64,000 nt of DNA. It comes from Oscarella lobularis. Its lineage: Eukaryota > Porifera > Homoscleromorpha > Homosclerophorida > Oscarellidae. Location of the stretch: assembly GCF_947507565.1 (NCBI RefSeq), contig NC_089186.1, forward strand, positions 2,418,001 to 2,482,000. The letters are read 5' to 3'. Every line of letters begins with the position of its first letter. Position 1 is the stretch's first letter. The position numbers and the translations under genes are program-made. Below, one piece after another: positions 1 through 11,900 of this stretch. The notes below the pieces were generated by a model. The model was given only the letters and a program-made list of their open reading frames with translations. It was not told the DNA's origin and ran no database searches.

Positions 1-3000
1 AAATTGACGGAGATCCACCACTTCCGGGTGTCGCGATAGAACGAGGTGTAGATATCTGATACGGGTTTTACTCGCGGGTGATTTTGAAGTGCGACGGCGA
101 AGATGGGTAGGAGAACGGCGGAGAGAAGCGTTATCGCGCAGAAGGGGAGTAGGATCACGTGTTTATGGTCCGAGAAGGAGAGGCTTCCGTTGAAAAACGT
201 CACAAAGTCTCCTTTCATGTTATCCGTTGTGTAGAGGCGGTTGCTTTGGAGGGGCTGTAGTGCTGCGATTGTGAAGAGATTGTAGCTGAATATGAGCATG
301 AATACGAGCGCCTTTAGGGAGCGCGGTAGACTGAGGAGTTTAGCGGGGCCCGGGCATCGACTGAACGCGATAATGACGAAAACCGTAGTGAGTAGAAGCG
401 CGGGGAAAAAGAATTGGAAACCCTGGTAGCCGGTGACGCTTAGTTGCGACGTGAAGCAGATCTTTTGAATGAAGAGATATTGGAGATTCTGTAGTACATC
501 GCTCACCTTTTGATCGACGGAAAGCGACGCAACAAGCGGCGTAATCTATAGAAAGATAACCTTAAAAAATAGAGAGAGAGAGAGGGGGTCCCCTACTTGG
601 AAAGCAAAGAGCAGGGTGTCGAATGTAGTCGACTTAGCGATGTCCGTAAGCATGGCTAGAGCGATTAGGATAAAAGCGAGAGCGAAGAATATGAGTATGG
701 TGCCGATGGCGCCAGTGATTCCCTTTCCTCCGGTGCATTGGATGCAAGACTAATTAAAAAAAGGGGATTAGAATTTATTAGGGGGCGATTGCACTTACGA
801 GATCGAATGCGCTGACTGTGTAACCCCGCTTGCACTTGCCACACAATTGTCCCACGCGATGCGTTCGACAGGGCGATTGCGATCCCAACTCCCATTTATC
901 GATTTCGATTGTATAATTGCACGCCGATCCGACGCACTGTCCCCACGCGAATTCCGTCGTTGCGTTGATCAATTCGTCGAGCGTTCCATTGGTCACTTGC
1001 ACGTGGTGCGTGTTCGTCGGCTCGCGTTGCGCGCTCGCGTTCTCGTTCTTCAAATCGCCGGCCCACATGCCCTTCGCCACTGTGACGTGACGCTTGTCGT
1101 TGGAGCATTCGATAACCCCCGGCAATATTAGACATTGACATGCGAGCTTATCGTTGTGAACGATTCCGGTTGTGGCATTACGTATTATCTCGTTAACCTA
1201 TAAGAAGACGGAGGAGATATACACCGGCTTAATGTTCATAGTTGTGTATACCTCTGTTTCGCTGGTTGTGTAATTATACCCCAGTGGGCAGCGAGATAAT
1301 TTATAGCCTATTGTTAGTGTCTGCGTGACGTCTGAAAATAGAGTATTGGCTCGTATAGTCAGATTTCCTTCGGCTCCTGGGAAGCCGACTAATGCGAAGT
1401 CGCTCAACGGTTTATTGAGTCGAAATATGATTGGTTCGCGAGCGCTGTAGCGCTTGCGACCTTGTCTCATTAGAACGTTAGGAATTTCCGAGTCGTCCGC
1501 ATCGGGATCTTGAAGCTGAGAACACGTGCAACTTAGAGAAGAAAAAAGATATAGATATACTTACTGATATATATGCCACTGAGCTATTGACTCGTCTAAG
1601 GAATTGATCGAACGCGGCTATGTGCAAATCGAATCTCTCTCCCGATGACGGTGTTAGTATGAGTCCGCTTTCGTTTAAAATTCGATTAACCGTGCCGTTT
1701 TCCGAATGTCGGAGGAACCTCGACGCCCACGATTCCGACCAGGGAATGGCGAACATTTCGGGTGGTGGTATCGGATATTTGACGCCAATTTTCTCACCCA
1801 GATTATCAAAAAGTGAAAATTCGGCATGTCCATGTCTACGTGTAGAAATAGAATCGCGAGTCATTTAAATTAACAGGAGAGGATTTAGAATATTTACTCT
1901 TTTGCGGTAACGTTGATCACTTGCTGGGCGTAACAGCTGTCGTGAAATTTCCAATACCTAATAGAATTGCCAGTAGAATTTTCGTTCCTATGAAATTTCG
2001 AATACGTAGTAGAATTGCCAGTAGAATTGCTGTGAAACGGCTTGATGCAGGAGCACGTCGCAGCCTGAAAAAATAGCCAATCAACGCTCGTTGCCACTTT
2101 CGAATGAACCGGCGTTTCAAAGAGACTCTGGTTGAATCGATTAGTAGTTTTCGTGCAGTTTGTTTGCGTTTGATTTTGAACGTAGCTATCGTTTCCCACT
2201 GCCGTGATTTCCTGCAGGACGCACGGATCGGTGAAGAATTGAGTGCACGTGAAAAAGTTTGACCCAGCTATGTCTAGACCGTTGACATTGGCTCCGTTAT
2301 TAGCGAAGATCACCTATAGGAAACCTGTATAGAGAAGTCTGAGTAGGAGAGAACTGTACTTTAGAGCCTTCTGCTTGAGCTGCTTGACCGTTGTCTACAA
2401 ACTGTATTGATTTTGCTAATCTCTCCTGCTCCCCAGGCGTAAGATCGCCTGGTTCGTCCGTGTAGTTGGTAAATATGCACGTGTCTTCTGGCCCACGCAG
2501 AATGCCCCCAAGACCAATTTTATAATTGACCCAATTGACGAATGATTGGCCGGTGCTGTCGTCAAAATAAAAAGCTCCGCCCGAGTCGGCTTTGTTAGAT
2601 CTTAGCTCCACTGTTTCTGCCTAGAGAAAGAGATGCAAAGTAGACTACAAATAAGAAGTCATACCTCAGACATGTCTACGACGCTTTTGTCATAAAGAGA
2701 CATGGCTCCTCCCGTCGAGCCCGTGTTCTTCGCAAAAACGAGTTTACCGTACGCGCGGAGCATTGACTGATACAACTGAATTGCGCCTCCGTACGAATTC
2801 TGAGTAAAACGACTAGAAGAAAAAAAATATAAATCATAATATGGGCCATTGTTTTCATCCTTGCTTTTCTCCGTCCAATTGAATGGCAATGCCTCGCGCA
2901 AATATGACTCCAAACGAGCCCGTATTATTTGTAAAAGTCGAATCGCTTATGAAGACCTGGTAAGGACGCTTGTACACCATTACAGCCACAGCAGCGGAAG

Positions 3001-4117
3001 GACGATTGCAATAGACCATAATCGCCGAACCGACTCCAAGCGTAGGAAGCGACAGTAGAGCATCAAAGTCAGACTCGTTTACATAGATCGTATTATTGGG
3101 AGCATCCAGATAAATACCGAATATAGCACCGCCTTCAATACTGCTTTGAAGCTGATAGAAACTACTTCTTTTTACGCAGAGAGTATTATTTTCCGCGCCG
3201 TCTGCAAATGCGACGTAGAGACCCGCGCCGACTTTAGCTTGGCAGTTCGTAAACGTACTATTAGAAACGAGAACGCTATTATTTAGGGCATCGTTGATGA
3301 AGATGATGTGAATCGTCGTCGTTTTGTGCGACTGCATTCGATCGAACGTGACGTTATCAACGTTGATTGACACGTGCTTCGTATTATTGAAAATGACGTA
3401 GAGCGGAACGCTGTCAAGATCCCGGAGTGCCGATGTTAGAACTTCCGAAAGTCCGATGCTCGTTTGGCTGAAATTTGAGAAAGAGGAATCGCGCATAATG
3501 ACGTGGAAGTCACGTGATTCGTCCGGTTCAAAATCGTTGAAAATGATGTATAGGGCTCCGCGCGTGTTTTTCTGAGTGACGGGCGCATCTTGGCCGCGAA
3601 ACGAACACCGTTCGATTAGAATCGGAAGCGAATTTGTTAGACTTAGTCCCACGGCCTTTTCGCCGATGTCGTCGAAAGTGACGTCAGAAAAAGAAACGTT
3701 TCGACACGACGTCGTCGAAATAAGAAATCCCGTAACGTTAGTAAGAAAATTAATGTTGGAAAAAGTCAAAAACGAGCTGTTGCTAATGGAGATTCCGGCC
3801 GAACGATTCACTGGAACAATCCAAGTCTCAGACGACCCGTTGCCTGTGAACGTCACATCCGCGACGTTATTTAGTGTTAGATTTTTCTCTATATAGTGCC
3901 ATCCGTCCCATAGAACGACTTCGGTTGGGCCATCGATGCGTTCTGTTGCGTTTATTGCATCAGAGAGTGAGTCAAAGACTTTGGTACAGGAAGTGGGAGG
4001 GGTGATCGGTTTTTGCGCCTGTACGCATATTCGAGAAGCGGCGGATAGAGCTGACGGGAGCACCGCGACGAGCAAGAAGACGGCGATTGACGCTCTTCGC
4101 ATTGTTTTGGATCTCAT
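1..4117 (-). CDS. Gene Z: beta-helix ectodomain, multi-pass membrane protein (3' end beyond window)
   Basis: Divergent member of the membrane-protein family that fills the left of the window. The start is taken at 4117; 4141 and 4102 are in-frame alternatives. A hydrophobic signal peptide (IAVFLLVAVLPSALSA) is followed by a large first exon rich in N-x-S/T sequons and short repeats ending in N/SF or VTF, typical of parallel beta-helix coils. Later exons match the plus-strand genes one for one: the GGAFYFDDSTG exon, a CSC exon, the SGERFDLHI exon, and the cysteine exon with VGQLCGKCKRGYT near 840. Membrane segments follow from about 760 down to 1 (for example IGTILIFFALAFILIALAML and FFFPALLLTTVFVIIAF). 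The last membrane segments and the tail are cut off by the window edge. About 175-215 bp separate its start from that of gene A, head to head. The function is unknown; a surface receptor or adhesion protein is inferred only from architecture. Confidence 0.75.
2813..2864 (-). other. Non-canonical GC-AG intron in gene Z
   Basis: On the minus strand, exon 1 of gene Z ends at 2865 and exon 2 starts at 2812. The 52-base intron begins GCAAGG and ends TTCTTCTAG. No GT lies near the required position, yet this join restores the reading frame and gives NRFTQNSYGGA, which aligns with NTTFTENSGGA in gene A and TLFDENRGGA in gene B at the same intron position and phase. GC-AG introns are a known minor spliceosomal class. 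Confidence 0.6.
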
Positions 4118-4317
4118 TAGAGGAATGACGCACGTGAGCATGGGAACCTTGACCTAGGGGGCGGACCCTCCTCGATTCTTGAGAAAGGAACGCGCGAGCG
4201 GATGCGGAATTGCCACTGACCGACGCGCACAATGCCACTGACCTCGTGATGCAAAAAATGCGATCATAGACTAAGAGGTTCTCTAGCAGGACTTCCTACG
4301 TCATACGGGAAGTCGGC
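4118..4317. promoter_or_regulatory. Divergent promoter region between genes Z and A
   Basis: About 200 bp separate the start codons of two head-to-head paralogues, so both core promoters and 5' leaders must lie here. No convincing TATA box or named factor site was recognised. The assignment rests on gene orientation only. Confidence 0.45.
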
Positions 4318-7300
4318 ATGACGGTTGCCTTCGTCTCGCTCTCGTTTCTCGTCGCTTCGTTGGCGCTTTCCCTCGCTCACAACTGCTCGAGCACTTGCTC
4401 TCCCACGGCAACGGTCTGGTACGTACAGGAATCTTCATCGGTTCCGCAGAACGACGACTCGGAGTTCTGCTGCTTCAAAAACATCGATTTGGCTCTCAAA
4501 CGACTAAATCAATCCGTCGAGCACGTAACGATCAAACTGGGACCCGGTAACCACACGGTTTGCGAACAACACGATATTTACTCTTGTTCCAACGTTATTC
4601 TTACGTCAATGAGTGGCAATCGATCTGACACAGTCATTCGCATAGTCGATTACATATCGTTTAGAGCGTGTTTCAACGTGTCTCTCGTCAGTTTGACGTT
4701 TGATATTACGAATAGCAGCGGGACAACGAATTTTGGAATATTGACTTTTCTCTGTTGCCATGGACTCGCGTTGGAAGATTCCTCTTTTGAAATTTCGGTG
4801 ATGAAAAAGAGCGTTTCTCTTGTGACGAACTTCGACGCGAGCGTACGTCAGTGCAAATTCATTTTCACAGTACCCTCAACATTTGAGAATTTCAAAGAGT
4901 CTCAAAAAATAAATTCGACTACAAATGCATGGGGTTTGATGTTGGACATAAGAAACAGCTATTGTCTAAATCACGACAACGACACCAGCGATCTATTTAA
5001 TGAATTGAATGACGTCACATTTGAGCCGAGAGAATCCATTCGCTCTTTTTACGGATACGATTCAATAGCGAAAAATGAAGAAGACGATGTTCATCAAAAC
5101 CGATATTTATTATCGATTAATTTCACTGCGGCCGAAAACGTCGTTGTCAATGTAACGAACGTCACTTTATCTGATCTCGTATTTGGTTTTGCTGGTCCGG
5201 CTATAGCTCACGTATGTTCCCAAGCAACGAATAGCGTTATTAATTTCGATAGGGTATTAATCAAAGGAAATAAGTGTTTCAGGGGGTGTGGTTTATTGAT
5301 TCAATTCGATACCTTACTTCCGAGTCAGAACACCTTTATTAATATCAAAGAGAGTAATTTTTCGAATAATACGGCCGTTTTTGAGGGTGGGGCTGTGATT
5401 ATCATAACGGGAGTCGGAGAAATAGACATAGAGAATTTGGTCTCTTTTCAAAATACCGTTTTCGAGCGGAATACCGCTTTTCAATATTTCGGAGCCGGAA
5501 GTGCCGTCATGATTTTTTCCATCGCCGGATTCGGTCCCGGAAATGATGTCAACGTTTATCCTTTACCAACGAAAGTGATATTCGAAAACTGTCAATTTTC
5601 GCAGAATCGCGCTCTTTATGGAACGATATTTTCCAAACGAAGCAACGTCATTATCAACGGAACAAAGTAGAAATAAATAAATAATTAATGTACCTTAATT
5701 AATATCTATACTAAATTTAGTACCACATTCACTGAGAATTCGGGCGGCGCCGTGGCGTGCGTCGGCTCAAATATTACGCTATCTGGAAACGCAACATTCG
5801 AATCCAACTACGGTTGTCTTTACGGTTGTGCCCTCGATCTTCGCCAATACAGTCACGCCAATTTTATTGACGTGAGTGAGTACATAAAGTTTTTTATTTA
5901 TTATGTTGTCTATGTTTTAGGTTGATGATTTGTATTTTTATAATAATTCCGCCACCGTACGCGGCGGTGCCATATACGCCGATTCGACGACATCATCCGA
6001 ATCGTTCGTCGACTTCGTCAACTCGCTCGCCGGCCTAAAGACAGGCGGCACGTGCTTCATAACAACGTCGAAAAATCTCTTATTCGATTTCGCGAACTCG
6101 ACGTACAACTATTCAGCACAGGTTCATTTTTCGAATAACAACGTGTACGGTTCGGTGACGGGAGGCGGTTTGTACGCGTCAACGTTGTACTTATGTCCCG
6201 ATAAATTTATTCCGAGATCGCAAGAGGAGGAAAATTCCGTGGGAACGAGCGTCTCGTCGATAACGTTCGTTAGGGCGACGTGCGAGTGCTACAAAAACGT
6301 CAACGACACTCGCTTTCATTTCGACGTCGGCGAATGCCGGCGTGACGTCGTAACGGAACGAGTCGAGTGTTTGAAAAATAGAACGTATTAGTTTGCGAGA
6401 GAGTCTACGTTTCAAGTATGTATTTTGTTTTTTTTATTTTTAGTTGCGTTGGAAATTCGCATATACATGGCGCGAAACTTCATCGAGGCATGAAGGCGTC
6501 GTTGGATTGTTTCGTCGAGAATTCGAAGGCGTCGCCTTTCAGTCGCGGAAACGTGTTGTATCAGCACCATCTCTTCAAAAACGACGATCTATGGGTTCCC
6601 TTTGGATCGTGCATTTACGGAAATTCGTTAGCAATTAGCAACACGTCGATATTCAGTGATCGAGCGAATTGCACGTATCCGGTGGAGCAGCCGTCGGAAA
6701 TTACGCTATATCCGGCACCGGGCGAAATTTTCGAACTCTATTTCAATCCAAGAGACGAGTTCTTTAATAACGATTCGGTTCAAGTGTCCATGCAGGTGAT
6801 ACATGCACAAAACGCCGTTGATGTAAATTCGGAATTTATTTAATTAGGTGATGAATCTGAATGATTCGGCTGCGCCAAAGGCTCTCTTGCGTCAGGCAGA
6901 CATCGAATACGGTTGGCAAACGAAGTACTTTTTCGATGCGAGTAAGACTGTCAATGATCTGTCTCTCGTTGGCTTGGTGGGAGAAAAGGGAGCGATTGTC
7001 GTTTCTTGGTCGTCTCCTGTATTTCGGGGTGCCACGTGTTCGTTGGTTATTCAGTTTGAATTATCTCCGTGTCACATTGGCTACGTTTTTCCAGACACCA
7101 ACCAAACCACTGTAAAACTCTAGATTATCTACTTTTGGGGATTGCTGTGTATAATCTTAATTTTTTTAGGCTGATTCGTACATACGTCGGAGTAGAGGAA
7201 ATACGTATTTGGTTGAAGATTCTTCAGCTGCTTCTCCCTTAGCTTGCCAATGTGCTAACTTGCCTCACGTGCACTGCGGCAACGACGGCCGATCGCTTGA

Positions 7301-8829
7301 AATTGCAGATTCCGTGTGGGTGGGATCGCTAGATAACGAGCCCCCGCCGCCGAAATTTTCCCTAATCAGTTCGCTGAAAAACGCGACAAAACGAAAATTC
7401 GGAGCGCACTATTGCACGAAAGATTGCTACGATTCGTCGTCGACTCAAATGTACTCGTACAACTTCAGCGAACCGTCGGCTCACTGCACGCAAAGTCACA
7501 CGGGTATCCTATGCGGCGCGTGCACTCCAGGAACGTCGTTGACAGTCGTTCGTCAGGTACGTATAAGAAAGCGAATTTCCTAGAGCGCTTTGCCTGTATG
7601 AAGCATTAAGGAATGCGAGAAGTGCGACGACTGGAAAACGGGTTTGATTGCAACTTTTTTCATCTCTTTTTCTACGGCAGTTTTTTTCGTCACTATAAGC
7701 ATGGCATTCAAAGTCGTTGGCAGCGCCGCCTTCGGCTCTTGGCTTTTCTACTTACAGGTATTCAGTGAGAAAACACATCTTTTTTATTTATTAATTAGAT
7801 TTCTTTAAGGTTGTCTCTCTCTTTGTTCGACCCGAATTTTACGGATACTTTGGTTTTCATTTGGCTATCTTTCCGACCGGCATGTGCGTTTGGGAAAATA
7901 TGACGTCACTTCAACGTCTCGCCTTCACGGCACTTTTACAATTGATCTTCCTTTTCGTCATTGGTTTCGTCTATCTTTTGACGTGCTTTCGAAACTGCTC
8001 GAAATATATTCCGACGTCGAAAGTTCTCGACGCCTTTCTCGTCGTTCTCATCTACGTTTACATTCCTATAACGGAATTCGCCTGTTCGACAATCAGTTGC
8101 ACCGTTTATATTGGCGGAGAAGTGCGTCTTCTCGCCGATCCCACGGTGCAGTGCTTCCATCCGGATCACACTCCCTACGCTATTATTGGCATTATTATAT
8201 TAATTATTTTTGTGATTCCAGTGCCTGTGATATTTCTCGTCTATTTGGAACATCCCCGTCTGGAGAAGACGATGTTTTCTCGTCGTCTTAGGAAAGCCTG
8301 TGCTCGACGATACAGGGATGGAAAGGAGTGGTGGATTGGGATATCGTTTATTCGGAGATTTGTACTCGTTCTCTTTTCGTCGGTCGCTGCTATGGCAATC
8401 TGCTCTAAGTTACTCTTATTGGCTCTCATCTGCATTGCAATGATTCTTCTTCAGATTTTCATGCGGCCGTATAAGAAGAATTATGCTAATTTATACGAGA
8501 CGGGTATTCTGGTGAATTTATTCGTTTTTTCTGGTCTCAATTTAAATGATCCGACGTCGATAAAAGGTACGGCTTCGACTGTGCTCATCGTTCTTATGGA
8601 AATCGTCTTCTGGTGGCCCTATGTCTTTCTCGGATTCTATGCGATAAATAGGTGGCGTCACAGGATCTATAGTTGCATGTCTTGGTTGAAAGGAAAATGT
8701 GGTCATTCTTCTTCTGAGATTTATATAGCACCACCAACAAAGAAGAAGAAATCGTCTGCAAGACAGGATGCTGAAAGTGAAGCTCTGCTTCGAGATCCAC
8801 TTCTTGCTTACGATTCTGACTCGGAGTAA
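4318..8829 (+). CDS. Gene A: beta-helix ectodomain, multi-pass membrane protein
   Basis: Complete family member. Exon 1 (4318-5666) encodes a signal peptide (FVSLSFLVASLALSLA), then about 430 residues with many N-x-S/T sequons and the coil motif FQYFGAGSAVMI. Exon 2 is 5721-5871. The next exon starts at 5921 and runs through to about 6386, because the intron that splits this region in genes B-E is absent here. Further exons carry YPAPGEIFELYF, FELSPCHIGY, then a cysteine exon ending HTGILCGACTPG. One membrane segment is in the 7612-7758 exon. The last exon (from 7811) has several more, with WWIGISFIRRFVLVLF and MRPYKKNYANLYE, and ends RDPLLAYDSDSE. The tail contains an acidic dileucine-type motif (ESEALL). 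The N-terminus is predicted extracellular. Function unknown; the ectodomain is most diverged from B-E. Its last exon is the source type of the relics at 13.5 and 23.7 kb. Confidence 0.8.
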
Positions 8830-8874
8830 ATAACTGTAGAATTTCTATTGATTGATTTAGCTTTTTATCCGGGT

Positions 8875-8902
8875 ATGCCCGAGGTCACGCGAGCGACTTT
8901 CG
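8875..8902 (+). promoter_or_regulatory. Upstream ATG 28 bases before the gene B start, overlapping frame
   Basis: An ATG in the context GGGTATGCCC lies 28 bases before the chosen start and opens another frame that overlaps the coding region until 9189. The same arrangement recurs before genes C (13876), D (19050) and E (24017), always 28 bases upstream. The main start is chosen because only that frame gives a signal peptide (FYGFLGLLYGFSRSYG) and the family ectodomain. The upstream ATG may lower translation of the main frame. Confidence 0.4.
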
Positions 8903-11900
8903 ATGAGGAAATTCGGCGTCTTCTACGGGTTCCTCGGCCTATTGTATGGCTTCTCGCGTTCGTACGGCATCTCCTACAACTGCTCGAACGCATGCGCCAC
9001 GGCGAACACGTGGTACGTCCACGGATCCGAGTCTTCGAGCGATTTCTCACCAAACGGAAGCGCGTGCCAATACGACAATCTCGACGCGGCGCTCAATCGA
9101 CTTCAGAACAACCCCTGCAATGCCTCCCCACTCAAACACCTTTCGATTCTCTTGGAACGAGGCGATCATATAGTCAACGGTTATTATAAAATTTCGTTCC
9201 ATACGAATCATGTGACGTTCTCTCCGGCGGCGGCGAACGAAAACGCCACCGTTTACGTTCGCAATCGAATCCTTTTCGTCAATATGACGAATTTGTCTTT
9301 CGATAATTTGACATTCGTCCTCACTGAGAGCCTTTATAAACCGCCCTTGGTAGAGAGCAATAATTTCACGGCTCTCGAGCAATTGGGACTAATGACTTTT
9401 GTTGGCTGCAGAAACGTTCAATTGAATAATTGCACTATTCGATTCACAATGACGTCACATAACATATTCTTTCTTACGTCGTTTCACGTCGTCGTTTCGC
9501 GTTGTCGTTTCGTCTATACGGTTCCGCCGACTTTGGAGGATTATAAGAAAGCGAAACGCGGCGCGTGGGGTCTACTTTTCTTCTTTGTGTCTCCCCCCGC
9601 GAATAATGGCACGGACGCGAATTCGTGCGAAAATTGCTTTCGAATGTCGAGCACCGTTTTCGAGAACGCGACCGATGTTTCGTTTTATGGCTATAGTAAC
9701 ATAGCGAGAAACGAACACGACGCCTTGCAGAAGCAATATTTGATTGGTATTGTATTGGCTAACAGCAGGAACGTGACCGTTGAGATAATAGATACGCAAG
9801 TGACTGGCATGGTGTTTGGCTTTGCTATACCGTTGCTCATAGAAGCGGTCAATGAGACGTCGAATAGTGCGATAACTTTGTATGGAGTGAACGTAAGCGA
9901 CAATAAATGCTTCAGTGGATGCGGAATGGTCGTTTTTTTCATTAACGAATCTCGTGGCAATTTTGTCCACGTCATAAATTGTCATTTTCAACGTAATACT
10001 GCTGTTCTTGAAGGGGGTGCCGTCTTGGTTTTGTTCGAGAAAAATAAGGAGGAGAACGTGGCATATTTTCGGAATTCGAGTTTTATGGAGAATAATGCTT
10101 TTCAGTATTTTGGCGCCGGGAGTGCCGTCATGATTTATTCGGATGCCGGCTACGGTCCGGGAAATAGCGATCATCCGTACGATTTGCCTCCGAAAGTGAT
10201 ATTCGAAGACTGCAAATTTAAGAAAAATAAGGCCAATAGTGCAGCCGTCTTCTCCAAAGAAGCAAACGTCATTTTCAACGGAACAGAGTAAAAAAACAGG
10301 TTTCAATTAAATTAAACAATGTGATATAATTTTAGGACACTTTTTGACGAAAACCGAGGCGGTGCCGTCGAGTCAGCGAGTTCAAGTATAACAATCTCCG
10401 GCGAAGCGCGATTTCAAAACAATAGCGGTTGCTCGTTCGGTTGCGCACTCGACCTTCGTTTATTCAGCCACGCCAATTTTATAAACGTAAGCGTTTTCGA
10501 GAGTACGATGTATATTTTACTCTTTAGTGTCTCTTCTAGGTGGATCACATTCACTTTATAAATAATAGTGCTAGCGTGAACGGCGGAGCGATGTTCGCCG
10601 ATTTGACGACGTCATCCGAAACGTACGTCGATTTGATTAACTCCCAATCGCTTCTCGACACGGGCGGAAAGTGTTTCATAACGGGCGACTCTCATCTCCA
10701 TTATGACTACGCCACGTCGCCAATCATCAACGAAACGTCACAGGTATGACGTCACTCAAAAAAACGCTCATATTTTTTTCTTTATAGATTCATTTTTATA
10801 ATAATACGGCTTCGGTTTCGGGTAATGACGTCTACGCGTCGACGCTCTATCTATGCAGTGTCAGTCAAGTGTCGTTGATATCGCGATCTCGTCGGCTCTT
10901 TCCCATCAGCACGGCCGTCGCGTCGATATTCTTTTCCAACGCGACGTGCGACTGCTTCAAGGACGTCGACAACGTGCGCTTTCATTTTAGAGAAGGAGAG
11001 TGCACGAGACATAAGATCGCAAAGCGAATCAACAGTCTCAAGAACAACACGTAGAATATCTAAGGTATATATAGTCTAAGGTTATTGATTCTATTTCTAT
11101 AGGGGTGGCTTTGATTCGTTCAATGCCCCATCGCTTTTCGATCGGATGAACGAGACGTTGGAGTGCACTGTCGACAATTTGATTGCGCTTGGAGGCGGTC
11201 GAGGAGCGGCGTTCCAACGCGACGTCGTCTCGCACTTCGTACACGATCGTTGGGTTCCCTTTGGATCGTGTTTATACGGAAGTTCGCGTCGATTAGCGAA
11301 CTCGCGATTCAAGGACTATCCCGCTTTGCGTTACATGTCCGACTGCTCGGCTTCCGTGCAGCCGTTCGATATCACTTTATATCCGGCGCCTGGGGAGAGA
11401 TTCGCTCTCTATTTAGATCCGAGAGATGAGTTAGATAGGACGGGTCCCGTTCAAGCGGCAATGCAGGTTTAATTAATCAATTTAATAATTAAAAATCGCG
11501 TTGTCTAATTTTTTTTCTAAGGTTTTACCTCGGATTGATTTGTATACTGTAGATGAGTTGCCGCCTGCTCTTTTGCGTCAAGGGTTGACTGAGTACGGTT
11601 GGGATACCTTGTATTATTTTGATGCTAGTGAGCCGATTAATGGGCTAGCACTTGCTGGTCCCGTTGGAGCGAAGGGCTCTCTCTACGTTAATTGGCATTC
11701 GATTTTTCGAGGTAGCGAGTGCGCTTTGTTCATTGACTTCGAACTAGCTCCGTGTCATATTGGGTACGAGTTTCCAAAGGATAGTGACTCCGCAAAAGTT
11801 AGACACCTGTCTTTGATTAAATAATTAATTAAATACGTATATTGCCTAGGCTGCTGAACACATAAAGCAATCAAAATCGACGATTAAAAGACTAGGGACT

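Noticed and set aside
9572-10306. 244-codon minus-strand open frame opposite gene B exon 1
   Set aside because: Antisense shadow of the ectodomain exon; shorter and shifted in C, D and E, with no domain or splice support.
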